Assembly (NCBI GenBank): GCA_016192845.1
Contig: JACPTI010000042.1
Span: 1-64,000, forward strand
Reading direction: 5' to 3'
Length of the DNA stretch: 64,000 bases
Source of the DNA: Acidobacteriota bacterium
GTDB lineage: Bacteria; Acidobacteriota; Vicinamibacteria; Vicinamibacterales; UBA2999
In this document: one piece after another, positions 42,594-51,795 of the stretch
Position numbering within the stretch: position 1 is the stretch's first letter
Layout of the letters: the number at the start of each line of letters is the position of its first letter
Position numbers and translations under genes: made by a program
The notes under the pieces: generated by a model
Seen by the model: only the letters and a program-made list of their open reading frames with translations
Told to the model about the DNA's origin: nothing
Database searches by the model: none

Positions 42594-43117
42594 CCGGCCA
42601 CACTCAGGGGCAGGACGATGTACTCAAACACGCGTCCGGTGCCATACCAGTCCGGATAGGAGCCCAGGGCTCGGGTTCTGTCATCAATCTTTCGTGCAGC
42701 CCCGGCTTCCATATGCGCGGTAACGCGGCGAAATCCTCGCTGGCATGCGGCGCGCACGCACTGCCTGGTGAGAGCTGTCGCGATGCCACGATGTCGAAGA
42801 CTGGGACGAACCACAACCGAAGCGATGTAGTGGGTGTCTCGATGACCCCAGTGCGGGTCGTCTTGGATTCCGGGAACGTCGCCGAAGCGCTCGAGCACGT
42901 CACTTGCGATATAGCCGCCCAACACGCCGTCCTCGGTTCGTACGCCGATGACGATGCTGGTGGCCGACTCAATCAAGGCTCGTAAGTCGGCGGGCTGTTC
43001 CCGGAGTCCAGGCGCAAAGTTCTCGCGCTCGAGCTGAAGGATGGTCGGCTCGAACTGCTTCCAATCGTGCGGCGTGACAGCAAACAGCTCGATGGGCCGC
43101 TGTCCGATCGTAGTCAT
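42590..43117 (-). CDS. GNAT-family N-acetyltransferase
   Basis: The 175-residue protein has the GNAT core with the acetyl-CoA loop in VVVRPSLRHRGIATALTRQC (R-x-x-G-x-A) and an upstream GVLGGYIASDVLE strand. The substrate is unknown. The ATG at 43117 is preferred to longer forms because upstream codons do not look coding. It forms a two-gene unit with the membrane protein at 42168. Confidence 0.8.
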   Translation of the reverse strand: MTTIGQRPIELFAVTPHDWKQFEPTILQLERENFAPGLREQPADLRALIESATSIVIGVRTEDGVLGGYIASDVLERFGDVPGIQDDPHWGHRDTHYIASVVVRPSLRHRGIATALTRQCVRAACQRGFRRVTAHMEAGAARKIDDRTRALGSYPDWYGTGRVFEYIVLPLSVAG

Positions 43118-43920
43118 CGGCAATTTCCACCACGACTGTACCACGACTACACCGAATCCAGCGGACTCAGTTCTCGCAGGCACTGGGGTGACGCGGTTGC
43201 GCTTGTAAACGATGCCGGCGAGTCCAAGGATCGCAAACAGCTTCGGTCGGTAGACTCTGCGATTCTCAACGCGCCAAGCGGTTCGAACGGCCGCGGGCTT
43301 GACTGTTGGCGTCAACTCACGATCAACGCCGCAGGTTTAGTAAGAGCAGATGAAAAGTGGGCCGGGTGATCAGGCCGGCCCAGGGTCGTAAGACCTATCT
43401 GATGTGTTTGAAAAACTCCACCAAATATGCAATGAACAGTATCGCGTGCCCTACGGTGAAGAGGGCAGCCAATAGTAAGGCGCTGTTCTGTTGCACCTTT
43501 TTCCCTTTCCGGGTTTTCCCCTCCCACAGGTGCCCCATCGCTGGGGGCCAAACATCCCCGTGGTAGGGGCGAGTATCTGCCCTTCGCAGGGCTCTGATCA
43601 AATCTGAATTCCGGGTCGCTCAGTAGATCTGAGACACTACCCACATCCCGGCGCCCCAGCCTGACCTTTGAGCTCGCGAGCTGACGGGATCCCCAGTTCA
43701 CAGGGACGACAACGTGGATCAGTACGCAGTTCTGCGTTCGTTGCCGCTGGTTCTGGTCATTTGCCCGCGATGAACGCCGAATGGACTTCTGACCGGATCG
43801 GACCCGATTAGAAAGTCCCTTGGCGACATATCGGTAGTTTTTTGACCCGCAACTCGCCGTGGGAAATGCCTCGGTGCTACGGACGCTTCTGTGGTCCTGG
43901 CGCAACGCGTTGCACGCGAG
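43118..43920. other. 803-bp gap without a convincing gene
   Basis: No frame shows a recognisable domain. A 47-residue frame at 43395-43538 (minus) contains one hydrophobic helix (SALLLAALFTVGHAILFIAYL) and might be a small membrane peptide, but it lacks a good RBS. The rest looks non-coding. Confidence 0.5.
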
Positions 43921-44823
43921 CTAAGCCGTCCCGTGTAACGCCTTTTTCTGCGCGCTTTGCCGCGTTTTCATTTTCGTAAACCACTGATCCAACTCGGCCT
44001 CAATATCTCGGAGTCCCAGATACGCAGCTACGTGGCCGAGGAGCCAGCACAAATACGTATTCGCTCCCTGCAGCGCCAGCGTGCAGTTGCCGTCATTGAA
44101 TCCGAGTTGACACGTAAAGAACTGCTCGCGCCCAAGTGTCTTGAACTGACGCATCCCATCGGCTGTAGCGTGGGCATGCGCGCTGTGCATGAAGTAGCTC
44201 ACGTCGTACATGAAGTCGTTGGTGGCGCTGGTGCCATCCGCCTTTTGTATGTCCTTCAGCATGGCCTCAAATGAGTATTCGACGAACGTGCCGTCCAATT
44301 GACGTTCCCGCGTCCACCTGTAGGCGACGTTGCCGAACGCTGCTTCGACGACAGCGGAATCTTCAGCTGAAAGGGCCGCCTTCGCGTCGGCGACGAGGCG
44401 AGACTCGTGAGAGAAATGTTGTACCGCAAGCTGAGTCCAACGACGCTTGAAGAGCGCGCTAGAGAGGCAATACAGGTCGAGCCGGTACGGCTGATCGATC
44501 ATCATCCAACGGAAGATGACCGCAGTCTCAAGGAGCACGCGGGCGAGGACCATCGCGTCGTCGCCGTTGCCCGCATCGGTCAGCATGCGAACTGACGCAT
44601 GTGTGTTGCAGCCCTTGTTGGCCACGGCACACACGGCGTTATCGCGAACCACACCTTTCGTAATCTGAACGCCTGGCGCGACAAAACTCTTGATCCGATG
44701 GGAAAAGTAGTCCGCATCACGCAGCCATGCGCGCGCGCTCCGAAATGTCGGGAGAATTTGCCGAAGCGCGTCAAAGTCCTCGATGGCTTGCGCGTACTGA
44801 TCATCAGCTGCTGCAGGGCTCAT
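43921..44823 (-). CDS. DUF5677-like protein
   Basis: The 300-residue, mostly helical protein has the central ARVLLETAVIFRWMMID motif typical of DUF5677, along with KGCNTHASVRMLTDAGNGDD. No transmembrane segment or signal. DUF5677 proteins are of unknown function and scattered in accessory regions. The ATG at 44823 is chosen over a TTG at 44859; AGGATT lies 9 bases before it. A stretch of 323 bases upstream (44824-45146) holds no gene that I can support. Confidence 0.7.
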   Translation of the reverse strand: MSPAAADDQYAQAIEDFDALRQILPTFRSARAWLRDADYFSHRIKSFVAPGVQITKGVVRDNAVCAVANKGCNTHASVRMLTDAGNGDDAMVLARVLLETAVIFRWMMIDQPYRLDLYCLSSALFKRRWTQLAVQHFSHESRLVADAKAALSAEDSAVVEAAFGNVAYRWTRERQLDGTFVEYSFEAMLKDIQKADGTSATNDFMYDVSYFMHSAHAHATADGMRQFKTLGREQFFTCQLGFNDGNCTLALQGANTYLCWLLGHVAAYLGLRDIEAELDQWFTKMKTRQSAQKKALHGTA

Positions 44824-45146
44824 GGGTGCAATCCTGCATGAGCTGTCGGCGCCAATCAAGGTAACCGGCCACTCAACTGTTTCTCACGGTGCGGACCTGC
44901 CACGATTGCACGACAAGACCGTTGTCAGGTCAGGGGATCCATCCGACTCGTCTCGACGATGACAGCCAATCGTTAAAAACGTCGATCAGCGTAAGGATCG
45001 GAGGACCGACGATTTCCCGGCACTTGGCGACTGCTCGGGAGTTATCATAAATCAACGTCCTTGCATCGTGGTTTCCCTGGCAGGAGACTCAGTGGACATG
45101 ACATCGCGCATCGACTCTCTAAAGGGTGGAACGCCCGCACTTGCAC

Positions 45147-45713
45147 TCACCCTGCTGCTTTGGTCCGCCGTCGTTCACCCGTGGCTTGCAGCAACGCGAT
45201 CAGGCACACGATCAACAATGGAAGGCATAGAAGGTAGGCTCCCGCTAGAGCAAAGCGACGCGCGATAAGTACCCCCCGTGCCCACACGAGCTCTGTTTGG
45301 CCACCGAAGTCTTGCAGAAGGAGCTCGCACGGCAGATTCGGATTCTGAGCAAGATGCTGTCTGGCGAGACTTGTCAGATTCTCGTCATCTCCCACGACCA
45401 TGGGTACGTCGAAGTAGGTGCAGGTCCAAGATGCTACAAAGTACCGGTACGCGAAGAATGCGGAAACGGACAGAACCAACGAGGCGGTTGCGACAATCCA
45501 CGCGCGTCGCCGGTTCCATCGTCGCACGCGGACCAGGACGAGCCCGGTCGCCACTACGGCCACAAACTTCGCAAGCGCCTCGATGATATCGCCGTCCGAG
45601 CCTACGGGCGGCGGCAACAGGAACACACCTACGATCCCGAAGATCCAGGCGCCGACCTGATCGAGTTTGGCGAATCGGCCCTTCAGAGACGAGAGACGAA
45701 ATCGAGCGGCCAT
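45147..45713 (-). CDS. Membrane protein of unknown function
   Basis: The 188-residue protein has four hydrophobic segments (GAWIFGIVGVFLLPPPVG, LAKFVAVVATGLVLVRV, AWIVATASLVLSVSAFFAYR, LAGAYLLCLPLLIVCLIALL) with an exposed middle domain containing two Cys (SWTCTYFDV, NLPCELLL). Its ATG overlaps the stop of the upstream exported protein gene by 1 base (TAATG). No family was recognised. Confidence 0.72.
   Translation of the reverse strand: MAARFRLSSLKGRFAKLDQVGAWIFGIVGVFLLPPPVGSDGDIIEALAKFVAVVATGLVLVRVRRWNRRRAWIVATASLVLSVSAFFAYRYFVASWTCTYFDVPMVVGDDENLTSLARQHLAQNPNLPCELLLQDFGGQTELVWARGVLIARRFALAGAYLLCLPLLIVCLIALLQATGERRRTKAAG
45502..45544. repeat. 43-bp direct repeat, copy 1 (inside a CDS)
   Basis: A 43-base stretch starting GCGCGTCGCCGGTTCCATCG recurs at 46432-46474 with one mismatch. 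This copy is coding, in the membrane protein at 45147. Confidence 0.85.
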
Positions 45714-46366
45714 TACCTGACGGCCAGGTCGATTTCAATAGGCGCCTTGTCCCTAGGAATTAGTCGTCTCGAAGATCGCGTGGAATCCTTGCCGTCTTTT
45801 CGCGCCCAGAACAAATATCTACCAGGGGCGAAGGGCTTCTGGTCCGTCGGAGTGCTGAAGGTGGAAAAGCTGTCGTATGCGGCCGGCAAGGCTGCCAGTC
45901 CGGCGAGGACGTACAGGACCTCGTAACCGCCTGCCTGTTTCGGGCCCTCCCACGTATGGACCCGCGTGCTGACGGCCGGGATCAGTCGGCCGTCGCGCCG
46001 AACCTGACTTGCCTTGATCTCGAGATCTTCGGCGACCTGTTCGAGAGCCTGCAGCGCAGGGCCGAACGTATCTTTGACGAGTCTGTTGAGCAGGAAGGAA
46101 TCGAGCGTCAGACCCATCAAGTAAGGCCGGTCATCGGCCTTTTCCCGTGATGGCCATGCCTTCTCAATGACACCCGTGTCGAGCCGCAGACCAGCAATCA
46201 GATGACGTCCACGTGGGGGGTCGCTCGCCCACTTGTCCACTTGATCGATGCTGGTGGCGAGGATCTTAAAAACCTCGGACTCTGAGTACGGCTGTCGGGG
46301 AACGTCCTGCGCTGAAAGGAAACCCGGTACCAGCACCAGGAGAGCGGCCATCGACCATCGAGACAT
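45713..46366 (-). CDS. Exported protein of unknown function
   Basis: The 217-residue protein has a signal peptide (RWSMAALLVLVPGFLSAQ, about 1-19), then a mixed helix/strand domain (SEVFKILATSIDQVDKWASD, FGPALQALEQVAEDLEIKAS). It ends in basic residues. The start at 46366 follows GGAGGG 6 bases upstream. Translationally coupled to the membrane protein downstream, so the two may form a complex. No family was recognised. Confidence 0.72.
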   Translation of the reverse strand: MSRWSMAALLVLVPGFLSAQDVPRQPYSESEVFKILATSIDQVDKWASDPPRGRHLIAGLRLDTGVIEKAWPSREKADDRPYLMGLTLDSFLLNRLVKDTFGPALQALEQVAEDLEIKASQVRRDGRLIPAVSTRVHTWEGPKQAGGYEVLYVLAGLAALPAAYDSFSTFSTPTDQKPFAPGRYLFWARKDGKDSTRSSRRLIPRDKAPIEIDLAVR

Positions 46367-46431
46367 TGTCACCCTCCGTCGGGATAACCTGTCGCGTGGG
46401 TTCCTCAAAGGACGAATCCTAGCACACGCGA

Positions 46432-46474
46432 GCGCGTCGCTGGTTCCATCGTCGCACGCGGACCAGGACGAGCC
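46432..46474. repeat. 43-bp direct repeat, copy 2 (intergenic)
   Basis: Same as 45502-45544 apart from one base, but here upstream of the two-gene unit. The gap 46367-46733 holds nothing else I can support. Confidence 0.85.
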
Positions 46475-46733
46475 TGATCGACGCTGCCTTGCATGGGCCA
46501 CAGCTTCCAGAGCCATAGGTTGAGCGGGCTGACATTTTCGGTCCCGCCCACGAATGAGGGGCCGTCGCCCACTATAACGCCGTAGTGTTCAGGACGGTCC
46601 GCATTGCGTCCACTGTCAAAGGGCGCGCATCAGATCGAACCGCGACGCGCCGGCCCTAACCGCGATCGTGTTGAACTGGCACCAGCTAGCGGAGCGGGCC
46701 CCGGTCTCGAACGCTGCGCTTCGGCTGGGCTTA

Positions 46734-47432
46734 TCAGACGGGCACCCCGAGCTCTCTGAGGCCGCGACCGAGCGCCGCGAGCGTGCACCGGCGCGACGTC
46801 ACGGGCAGAACGCCCATACCGGTCCGCCGCGCGCCTTCGATGTCGACGTGGAGATCGTCACCTACGAACACGGCCTCTGCCGGCCGCACGCCGAGCCGGC
46901 GCAGCGCCAGACGGAAGATCCGCGGGTCCGGCTTCTTCACACCCACCGCCGAGGACAGCACGACTGCGTCGAACAGGCGATTGAGCGAGGACCGGGCCAA
47001 ATCGTATTCGGTGAGAAGCGCCTCCGTATTCGACACGAGCGCCAGCTTCAATCCGCCGCGACGGAGCCGCCGAAGCAGCGGCTTTACGTACGGCCGCACG
47101 CGAAAACGACGCGTCGAGCACCGGCGGAAAATTCCCGCGAAATCGCGGATCTCGCCCGTGGTAGGGCGGCGCCCCGCTGTCTCGAGGAGATTCTGGAACA
47201 CATGATCAAGCACGAAGCCTTCGCCGCGACGCTGTAGGGCGGCGCGCATGGCGGCGTCGTAGCGGCGGCGGAGCGCCGGCCCCACCACGTCGTGTCCCCT
47301 GGCGCGAAAGTGCCTTGCGAGCGCGTCCCAGAGCGACCGGCTCGTCTCGTTGACGCGAATGTCCAGCAGCGTGCCGTACAGATCGAACACAACTGCCCGA
47401 CGCTCGTAGCCTGGTGCATGAATTGTCTGCAT
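46734..47432 (-). CDS. HAD-superfamily hydrolase
   Basis: The 232-residue protein has all four HAD motifs: FDLYGTLLD (nucleophile Asp and Asp/Thr), LALVSNTEALL, KKPDPRIF (Lys) and FVGDDLHVDIEGARRTGM. The helical cap lies between motifs I and II (C1 type). It is a phosphatase or dehalogenase-like enzyme with unknown substrate, closest in style to YjjG/REG-2 proteins. It is cytoplasmic. Confidence 0.88.
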   Translation of the reverse strand: MQTIHAPGYERRAVVFDLYGTLLDIRVNETSRSLWDALARHFRARGHDVVGPALRRRYDAAMRAALQRRGEGFVLDHVFQNLLETAGRRPTTGEIRDFAGIFRRCSTRRFRVRPYVKPLLRRLRRGGLKLALVSNTEALLTEYDLARSSLNRLFDAVVLSSAVGVKKPDPRIFRLALRRLGVRPAEAVFVGDDLHVDIEGARRTGMGVLPVTSRRCTLAALGRGLRELGVPV

Positions 47433-47452
47433 CCGCGGTTGCTATCGGCTGC

Positions 47453-47980
47453 TCAGGCGATGGCGAACCGCACCGCAAACGCCAGCCCAACGGCCAACAT
47501 AAGGTACACCTCGACGAAATCGGTGGTGACTGTTCCAATCTGCCGCGGGGAAAACGCGCCGCGCAACAGGCTAGCCCTGGATACGTCCTCGGTTCTCAGA
47601 TACTCCTCGCGGCATCGTGCCTTGTCGATCATCCCTAGAAGATACGCCTCGCAGACGCGCGCACGATCGCGGTACTTCCAGAACATCCGATGCCAGTCGA
47701 TCTCGCGTAGCAGGATCACGAACAGCACGAGTTCCGCGATCACGAAGACGGTTACGGCGATCTCGAGCCGCGGATCGTGAAAGTACGTGGACCCGAGCAG
47801 GAATGCGACGAACGCAAAGGACCACGTGCGGATGTTCTGCGCTGTCGCCTGCTGATGGTGCATCTTCTGGAGGTTGGCATCAAGGAGCGCTACAGGGTCG
47901 AGGGCATCCGGCGCAAGCGCTGCCACGTTGTCGAACCACGGCGATGGATCCAGGCCCCCTGCTTTGACATGCGGCATCAC
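47453..47980 (-). CDS. Membrane protein of unknown function
   Basis: The 175-residue protein has membrane segments near 54-68 (FAFVAFLLGSTYF), 73-93 (IAVTVFVIAELVLFVILL) and 155-174 (EVYLMLAVGLAFAVRFAIA), with a charged loop between (WHRMFWKYRDRARVCEAYLL). The start at 47980 is an ATG followed by a second one. It lies 20 bases upstream of the HAD gene and is probably co-transcribed. No family was recognised. Confidence 0.7.
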   Translation of the reverse strand: MMPHVKAGGLDPSPWFDNVAALAPDALDPVALLDANLQKMHHQQATAQNIRTWSFAFVAFLLGSTYFHDPRLEIAVTVFVIAELVLFVILLREIDWHRMFWKYRDRARVCEAYLLGMIDKARCREEYLRTEDVSRASLLRGAFSPRQIGTVTTDFVEVYLMLAVGLAFAVRFAIA

Positions 47981-48760
47981 CGATCCTCCATACTGGCGAG
48001 ACGCAGTATAGCCGGGACCGCCGCCGCGGACAGAAGGTTACTGTGAGTACAGCGTGTGTAGCGCATCGCGTGCGGAGGTCAGCGGACCGACTGGGGAGAA
48101 CTCTAAGCGGGGTCCACTGGGTCAGGGCTTCCCTGGCCCGGTACGCCGAGGAGCCGTCCTATGCGAAATGAGCGGTCGGGGAACAGATCCAGTCCGATCG
48201 CCCCAATGGCGCCGCCTCGTTTGAGCACAGTCCGAAGCCCCGAATTGGATGCTGGTCCTGAGTAACGCCGCACTGTTGACGAGCGACGTTTTCGACCCCT
48301 GGACGTGTCGCCGGCCTGCGGACGGGCGCCAGCGCGCCCTCAAATGTCCCGTATAACCGTCGTTCCCGAACCTGTCGCGCGTAGGGAGCGTTTTCCGCCT
48401 CCAGCGAGCGAAGCTGCCGCAAAGCAAAACGCCGAAATGGTTGCGCAGCAGCGAATCCGCCGTCGCGGCCACGGAGGCGCGATTGGCGAGCCGTCGAGAC
48501 GTGCCGGGGTCCCCACCGCGCCTGCGCGGTGGGGTGGCCATGCCGAGCAGCGACAGCGCGAAAGCGCGAGCAGGCTCGGGGGGCCAAGCGGGGTTGAGCC
48601 GCGTCCGAGTCGCCGTTGGTTGCGCGCGTACACGTACGCGGTCGTGAGAGTCGAGCGACCGCGGAAGCGGCGACCCCCGCGGCCAGCGGTCGGCGGCGGC
48701 CCGCGCAGCGCTTTCCGGCGCGTCGAGCCGGATCGCCGAGCGCGCCTGCGTGGCCGCGTT
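47981..48760. other. 780-bp gap with repeats and no convincing gene
   Basis: Several GC-rich frames are open, but none shows a domain and they disagree with each other. A family B palindrome (CCCCACCGCGCCTGCGCGGTGGGG at about 48515-48538, shown by its arms CCCCACCGCG / CGCGGTGGGG) lies within. Confidence 0.5.
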
Positions 48761-48820
48761 CTGGTCCGGCTCAAGCCGGAGGCCACGCATGGTCCGGCTG
48801 AAGCCGGACGCTACGTACGA
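48761..48820. repeat. Two tandem family A palindromes
   Basis: GGTCCGGCTCAAGCCGGA (48763-48780, slightly diverged) and GGTCCGGCTGAAGCCGGACG (48791-48810), followed by CTACGTACGA. On the minus strand the second copy supplies the TAG stop of the FAD/Fe-S oxidase (within ACGTAGC). Confidence 0.85.
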
Positions 48821-51792
48821 TTGGTGTCAATCGCTAGGCGCAGCGCCTGCGCGAGATGGATCGCGCGGCGGCCGGTGAGCTGCGCGATCTGCTCCTGACA
48901 GCTGAAGCCGTCGGCGACAATCAGCGTGTCCTCGGAGGCGCACCGGACCGCCGGCAGCAGCACGCGCTCGCCGATCGCCTTCGAGACGCCGATCTTGTCG
49001 GCCGCAAAGCCGAACGGCCCCGCCATCCCGCAGCACCCGGCATCCGGCACGTGCAGCTCCGCTCCGGTCTTCTGGAGCAGCGCCACCTCGTGGTCCATCT
49101 TCATGATCGCCTTCTGGTGGCAATGGCCGTGCAGGAGCACCGTGCGGGAGAGTCTCGGCGAGTACTCCGGCGCGTGCTTCGTCAGGAACTCGCTCAGGAC
49201 GAACGTCTGGCTGCGGAGCCGCTCGGCGCGCGGATCGTCCGGAAAGAGATTGCGCAGCTCGTCGCGGAAGACCGAGGCGCAGCTCGGCTCGAGGACGACG
49301 ATCGGCAGGCCCGCGTCGATCTGCGGCCCGAGCGCGTCCATGACGAGGCGCAGGTACGTCTTCGCCCGATCGAGCATGCCGAAGTCGTAGAGCGGCCGGC
49401 CGCAGCAGAGATGCCCGCCCGGCACGCTGACGTCGAAGCCGGCGTGCGCCAGCACCTCGAAGGCGGCAACGGCCGCGTCCGGGTGGAAGTAGTTGTTGAA
49501 CGTGTCGGCCCACAGGATCACCGCACGTCCCGCGGCGGCGCCGCGCGCTCCGCTAGCACCCCACCGCGCAAGGCTGCGCGGTGGGGGCCCCGCCTTGCCG
49601 ATCATCCGCACGCCGTGCCGCCGCGCCCATCGGCGGAAGGTCGTGGTCGCAAACCGGGGAAGATCCCGCTCCGGCGCCAGATGGAGGGCCCGCCGCACCA
49701 GCGCGCTGAGGCCGGGCGCCCGGGCCGCCGCGTTGGCCAGACGCGGTGCCGTCGATGCCAGGCGAGCCCACCGGTCGATCAGCCCGAACGCGTACGCCTC
49801 GAGCGGCCGGCGGTGGGTCTCGTAGTAGTGCGAGAGGAACTCCGACCGGTAGGTCGCCAGATCGACGTTGGCCGGACACTCCGACTTGCACGCCTTGCAC
49901 GACAGACACAGGTCGAGCGACCGCTTCACGTGCTCGTTGTTCCAGGCGTCCTTGAGCACCTCGCCCTGCAGCACCTCGAAGAACATGTGCGCGCGCCCGC
50001 GGGTGCTGTGCTCCTCCTCGAGCGTCGCCATGTAGCTCGGGCACATCGTCCCGTAGTCGTGCTTCCGGCACTCGCCGATGCCGATGCAGCGGAGCGCCGC
50101 CTTCGCAAACGATCCCTCGTCATCGGGGAAGCGGAAGTGCGTTCGCGGATCCTCGGGCTTGTAGTCGGCGCCCAGCCGGAGGTTTTCCGTCGGCGAGTAC
50201 GCGTCGATCAGTTTCCCCGGGTTCATCTTCCCGTCGGGGTCCCATACCGACTTGAACTCGCGGAGCCCCTGCATCAGCTCTTGGCCGAACATCTTCGGCA
50301 GTAGCGCGCCGCGCGACTGGCCGTCGCCGTGCTCGCCGGAGATCGATCCGCCGTAGCGCACCACCAGATCCGCGGCGCGCTCGACGAACTCGCCGTATCT
50401 CCGGATGCCCGGCTCGCTCCGCAGATCGAAGCTGATCTGCATGTGGATGCACGCGTGGCCGAAGTGGCCGTAATAGACCGCCTGGTAGTGGTATTCGTTC
50501 AGGAGGGCGCGGAGATCGCGCAGGTAGCCGCCCAGCTTCTCGGGCGGCACGGCGGAGTCGTCCCACCCCTCGTACCGGGGCAGCGCGCCGGGCGCCGAAA
50601 TGGCGGCGCGCGGACCCGCCTCGCGAATCCGCCAGACCGCCCTGGCCTCGGCCTTCGTATAGACGCGCATGTTGGGCGCACCGGGCAGCCGCCGGAGCTT
50701 GTCCACCAGCCGCGCGGCCGCCGCATCGGCCGCCGCGCCCTCGTCTGCGCCGAACTCCACGAGCAGGTAGCCGCCTCCCTCGGGCATCAGCTCCAGGTTC
50801 GGCGCGCCCTTGCGGCGAAGCGCGTCGATCATCGCGCCCTCGAACCCCTCGAGGCCGATCGGCTTCAGCTCGAGGATCTCGGGCACGGCATCAGCCGCTT
50901 CGTAGGTATCGCGGTAGCCGAGCCCCACGAGCGATCGATGCTGCGGGCTGGGAATGAGCCGTGCCCGCGCCTCGAGCACCACGGCGCAGGTCCCTTCGCT
51001 GCCGACGAGCGACCCGGCGACGTTGAAGCCGTGCTGCGGCAGCAGCTGATCGAGGTTGTAGCCGGACACGCGCCGCGGGATGTCGGGGTAGCGCTCGCGG
51101 ATGAGCGGCGCGTACCGGTCGCGGATTGCCTTCAGCCGCGTGTAAATCTCGCCGCGGCGCCCTCCCGTGCGGATGGTCGCCTCGAGCTCCTGGTGGCTCG
51201 TCCGGCCCACGGTCAGCTGCGTGCCGTCGTACAGCACGACGCGCAGCGACTCGATGTTGTCGACCGTCTTGCCGGCGAGCAGCGAGTGGGTGCCGCAGGA
51301 GTTGTTGCCGATCATGCCGCCGAGCGTGCACCGGCTGTGCGTCGACGGGTCCGGCCCCCACGTGAGCTGGTGCGCCTCGGCGCGGCTGCGCAGCGTGTCG
51401 CACACGACGCCCGGCTGGATCCGCGCCGACCCGCTCGCCGGATCGAGCTCCAGGATCCGGTTCATGTACTTCGAGAAGTCGAGCACCACGGCAACGTTGC
51501 AGCACTGGCCCGCGAGGCTGGTGCCGGCGCCCCGCGGCAGCACGGGAGCCCCGTACCGGCGGCACACCTCGATCGTGGCGAACACGTCCTCGTCTCGGCG
51601 AGGGACGACGAGGCCGATCGGGACCTGGCGGTAGTTGGATCCGTCGGAGGCGTAGAGGGCGCGACTGCCGCGGTCGAAGCGGACCTCCCCCGAGACAACG
51701 CGCGTCAGCTCGCGTTCGAGCTCGGCGGCGCGCGCGAAGGTGTCGACCGGCTTGGCGTGTGAGCTGGGCGGCAGCGGAGCCAGGGTCACCAC
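48811..51792 (-). CDS. FAD-linked oxidase fused to Fe-S/CCG domains (glycolate/D-lactate dehydrogenase type)
   Basis: The 993-residue protein has an FAD-binding type 4 domain (about 45-270; VLPRGAGTSLAGQCCNVAVV, PDPSTHSRCTLGGMIGNNSC), a GlcD-type C-terminal domain (HGDGQSRGALLPKM), two 4Fe-4S motifs (CIGIGECRKHDYGTMCP and CLSCKACKSECP) and two CCG segments (CCGRPLYDFG, CCGMAGPFGF). It oxidises a 2-hydroxyacid, passing electrons to the quinone pool. The GTG start lies 3 bases after the serine-glyoxylate aminotransferase stop, so glycolate is a good substrate guess. Residues GKAGPPPRSLARWGAS are a translated family B repeat. The stop comes from a family A repeat. Confidence 0.88.
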   Translation of the reverse strand: MVTLAPLPPSSHAKPVDTFARAAELERELTRVVSGEVRFDRGSRALYASDGSNYRQVPIGLVVPRRDEDVFATIEVCRRYGAPVLPRGAGTSLAGQCCNVAVVLDFSKYMNRILELDPASGSARIQPGVVCDTLRSRAEAHQLTWGPDPSTHSRCTLGGMIGNNSCGTHSLLAGKTVDNIESLRVVLYDGTQLTVGRTSHQELEATIRTGGRRGEIYTRLKAIRDRYAPLIRERYPDIPRRVSGYNLDQLLPQHGFNVAGSLVGSEGTCAVVLEARARLIPSPQHRSLVGLGYRDTYEAADAVPEILELKPIGLEGFEGAMIDALRRKGAPNLELMPEGGGYLLVEFGADEGAAADAAAARLVDKLRRLPGAPNMRVYTKAEARAVWRIREAGPRAAISAPGALPRYEGWDDSAVPPEKLGGYLRDLRALLNEYHYQAVYYGHFGHACIHMQISFDLRSEPGIRRYGEFVERAADLVVRYGGSISGEHGDGQSRGALLPKMFGQELMQGLREFKSVWDPDGKMNPGKLIDAYSPTENLRLGADYKPEDPRTHFRFPDDEGSFAKAALRCIGIGECRKHDYGTMCPSYMATLEEEHSTRGRAHMFFEVLQGEVLKDAWNNEHVKRSLDLCLSCKACKSECPANVDLATYRSEFLSHYYETHRRPLEAYAFGLIDRWARLASTAPRLANAAARAPGLSALVRRALHLAPERDLPRFATTTFRRWARRHGVRMIGKAGPPPRSLARWGASGARGAAAGRAVILWADTFNNYFHPDAAVAAFEVLAHAGFDVSVPGGHLCCGRPLYDFGMLDRAKTYLRLVMDALGPQIDAGLPIVVLEPSCASVFRDELRNLFPDDPRAERLRSQTFVLSEFLTKHAPEYSPRLSRTVLLHGHCHQKAIMKMDHEVALLQKTGAELHVPDAGCCGMAGPFGFAADKIGVSKAIGERVLLPAVRCASEDTLIVADGFSCQEQIAQLTGRRAIHLAQALRLAIDTNRT
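49557..49594. repeat. Family B palindrome inside the oxidase gene
   Basis: CACCCCACCGCGCAAGG and CTGCGCGGTGGGG arms lie in frame between the Fe-S region and the first CCG domain. They encode GPPPRSLARWG on the coding strand. Confidence 0.85.
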
Positions 51793-51795
51793 GGC

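Noticed and set aside
43312..43905. A 197-codon minus-strand frame
   Set aside because: Its composition is unlike a protein; no motif, no RBS, and adjacent frames are equally open.
45068..45268. Small plus-strand gene with a hydrophobic segment
   Set aside because: It overlaps the well-supported membrane protein at 45147 in antisense and has no family match.
48122..48790. A 222-codon minus-strand frame
   Set aside because: No domain or signal; it is built partly from repeats and conflicts with other equally open frames.
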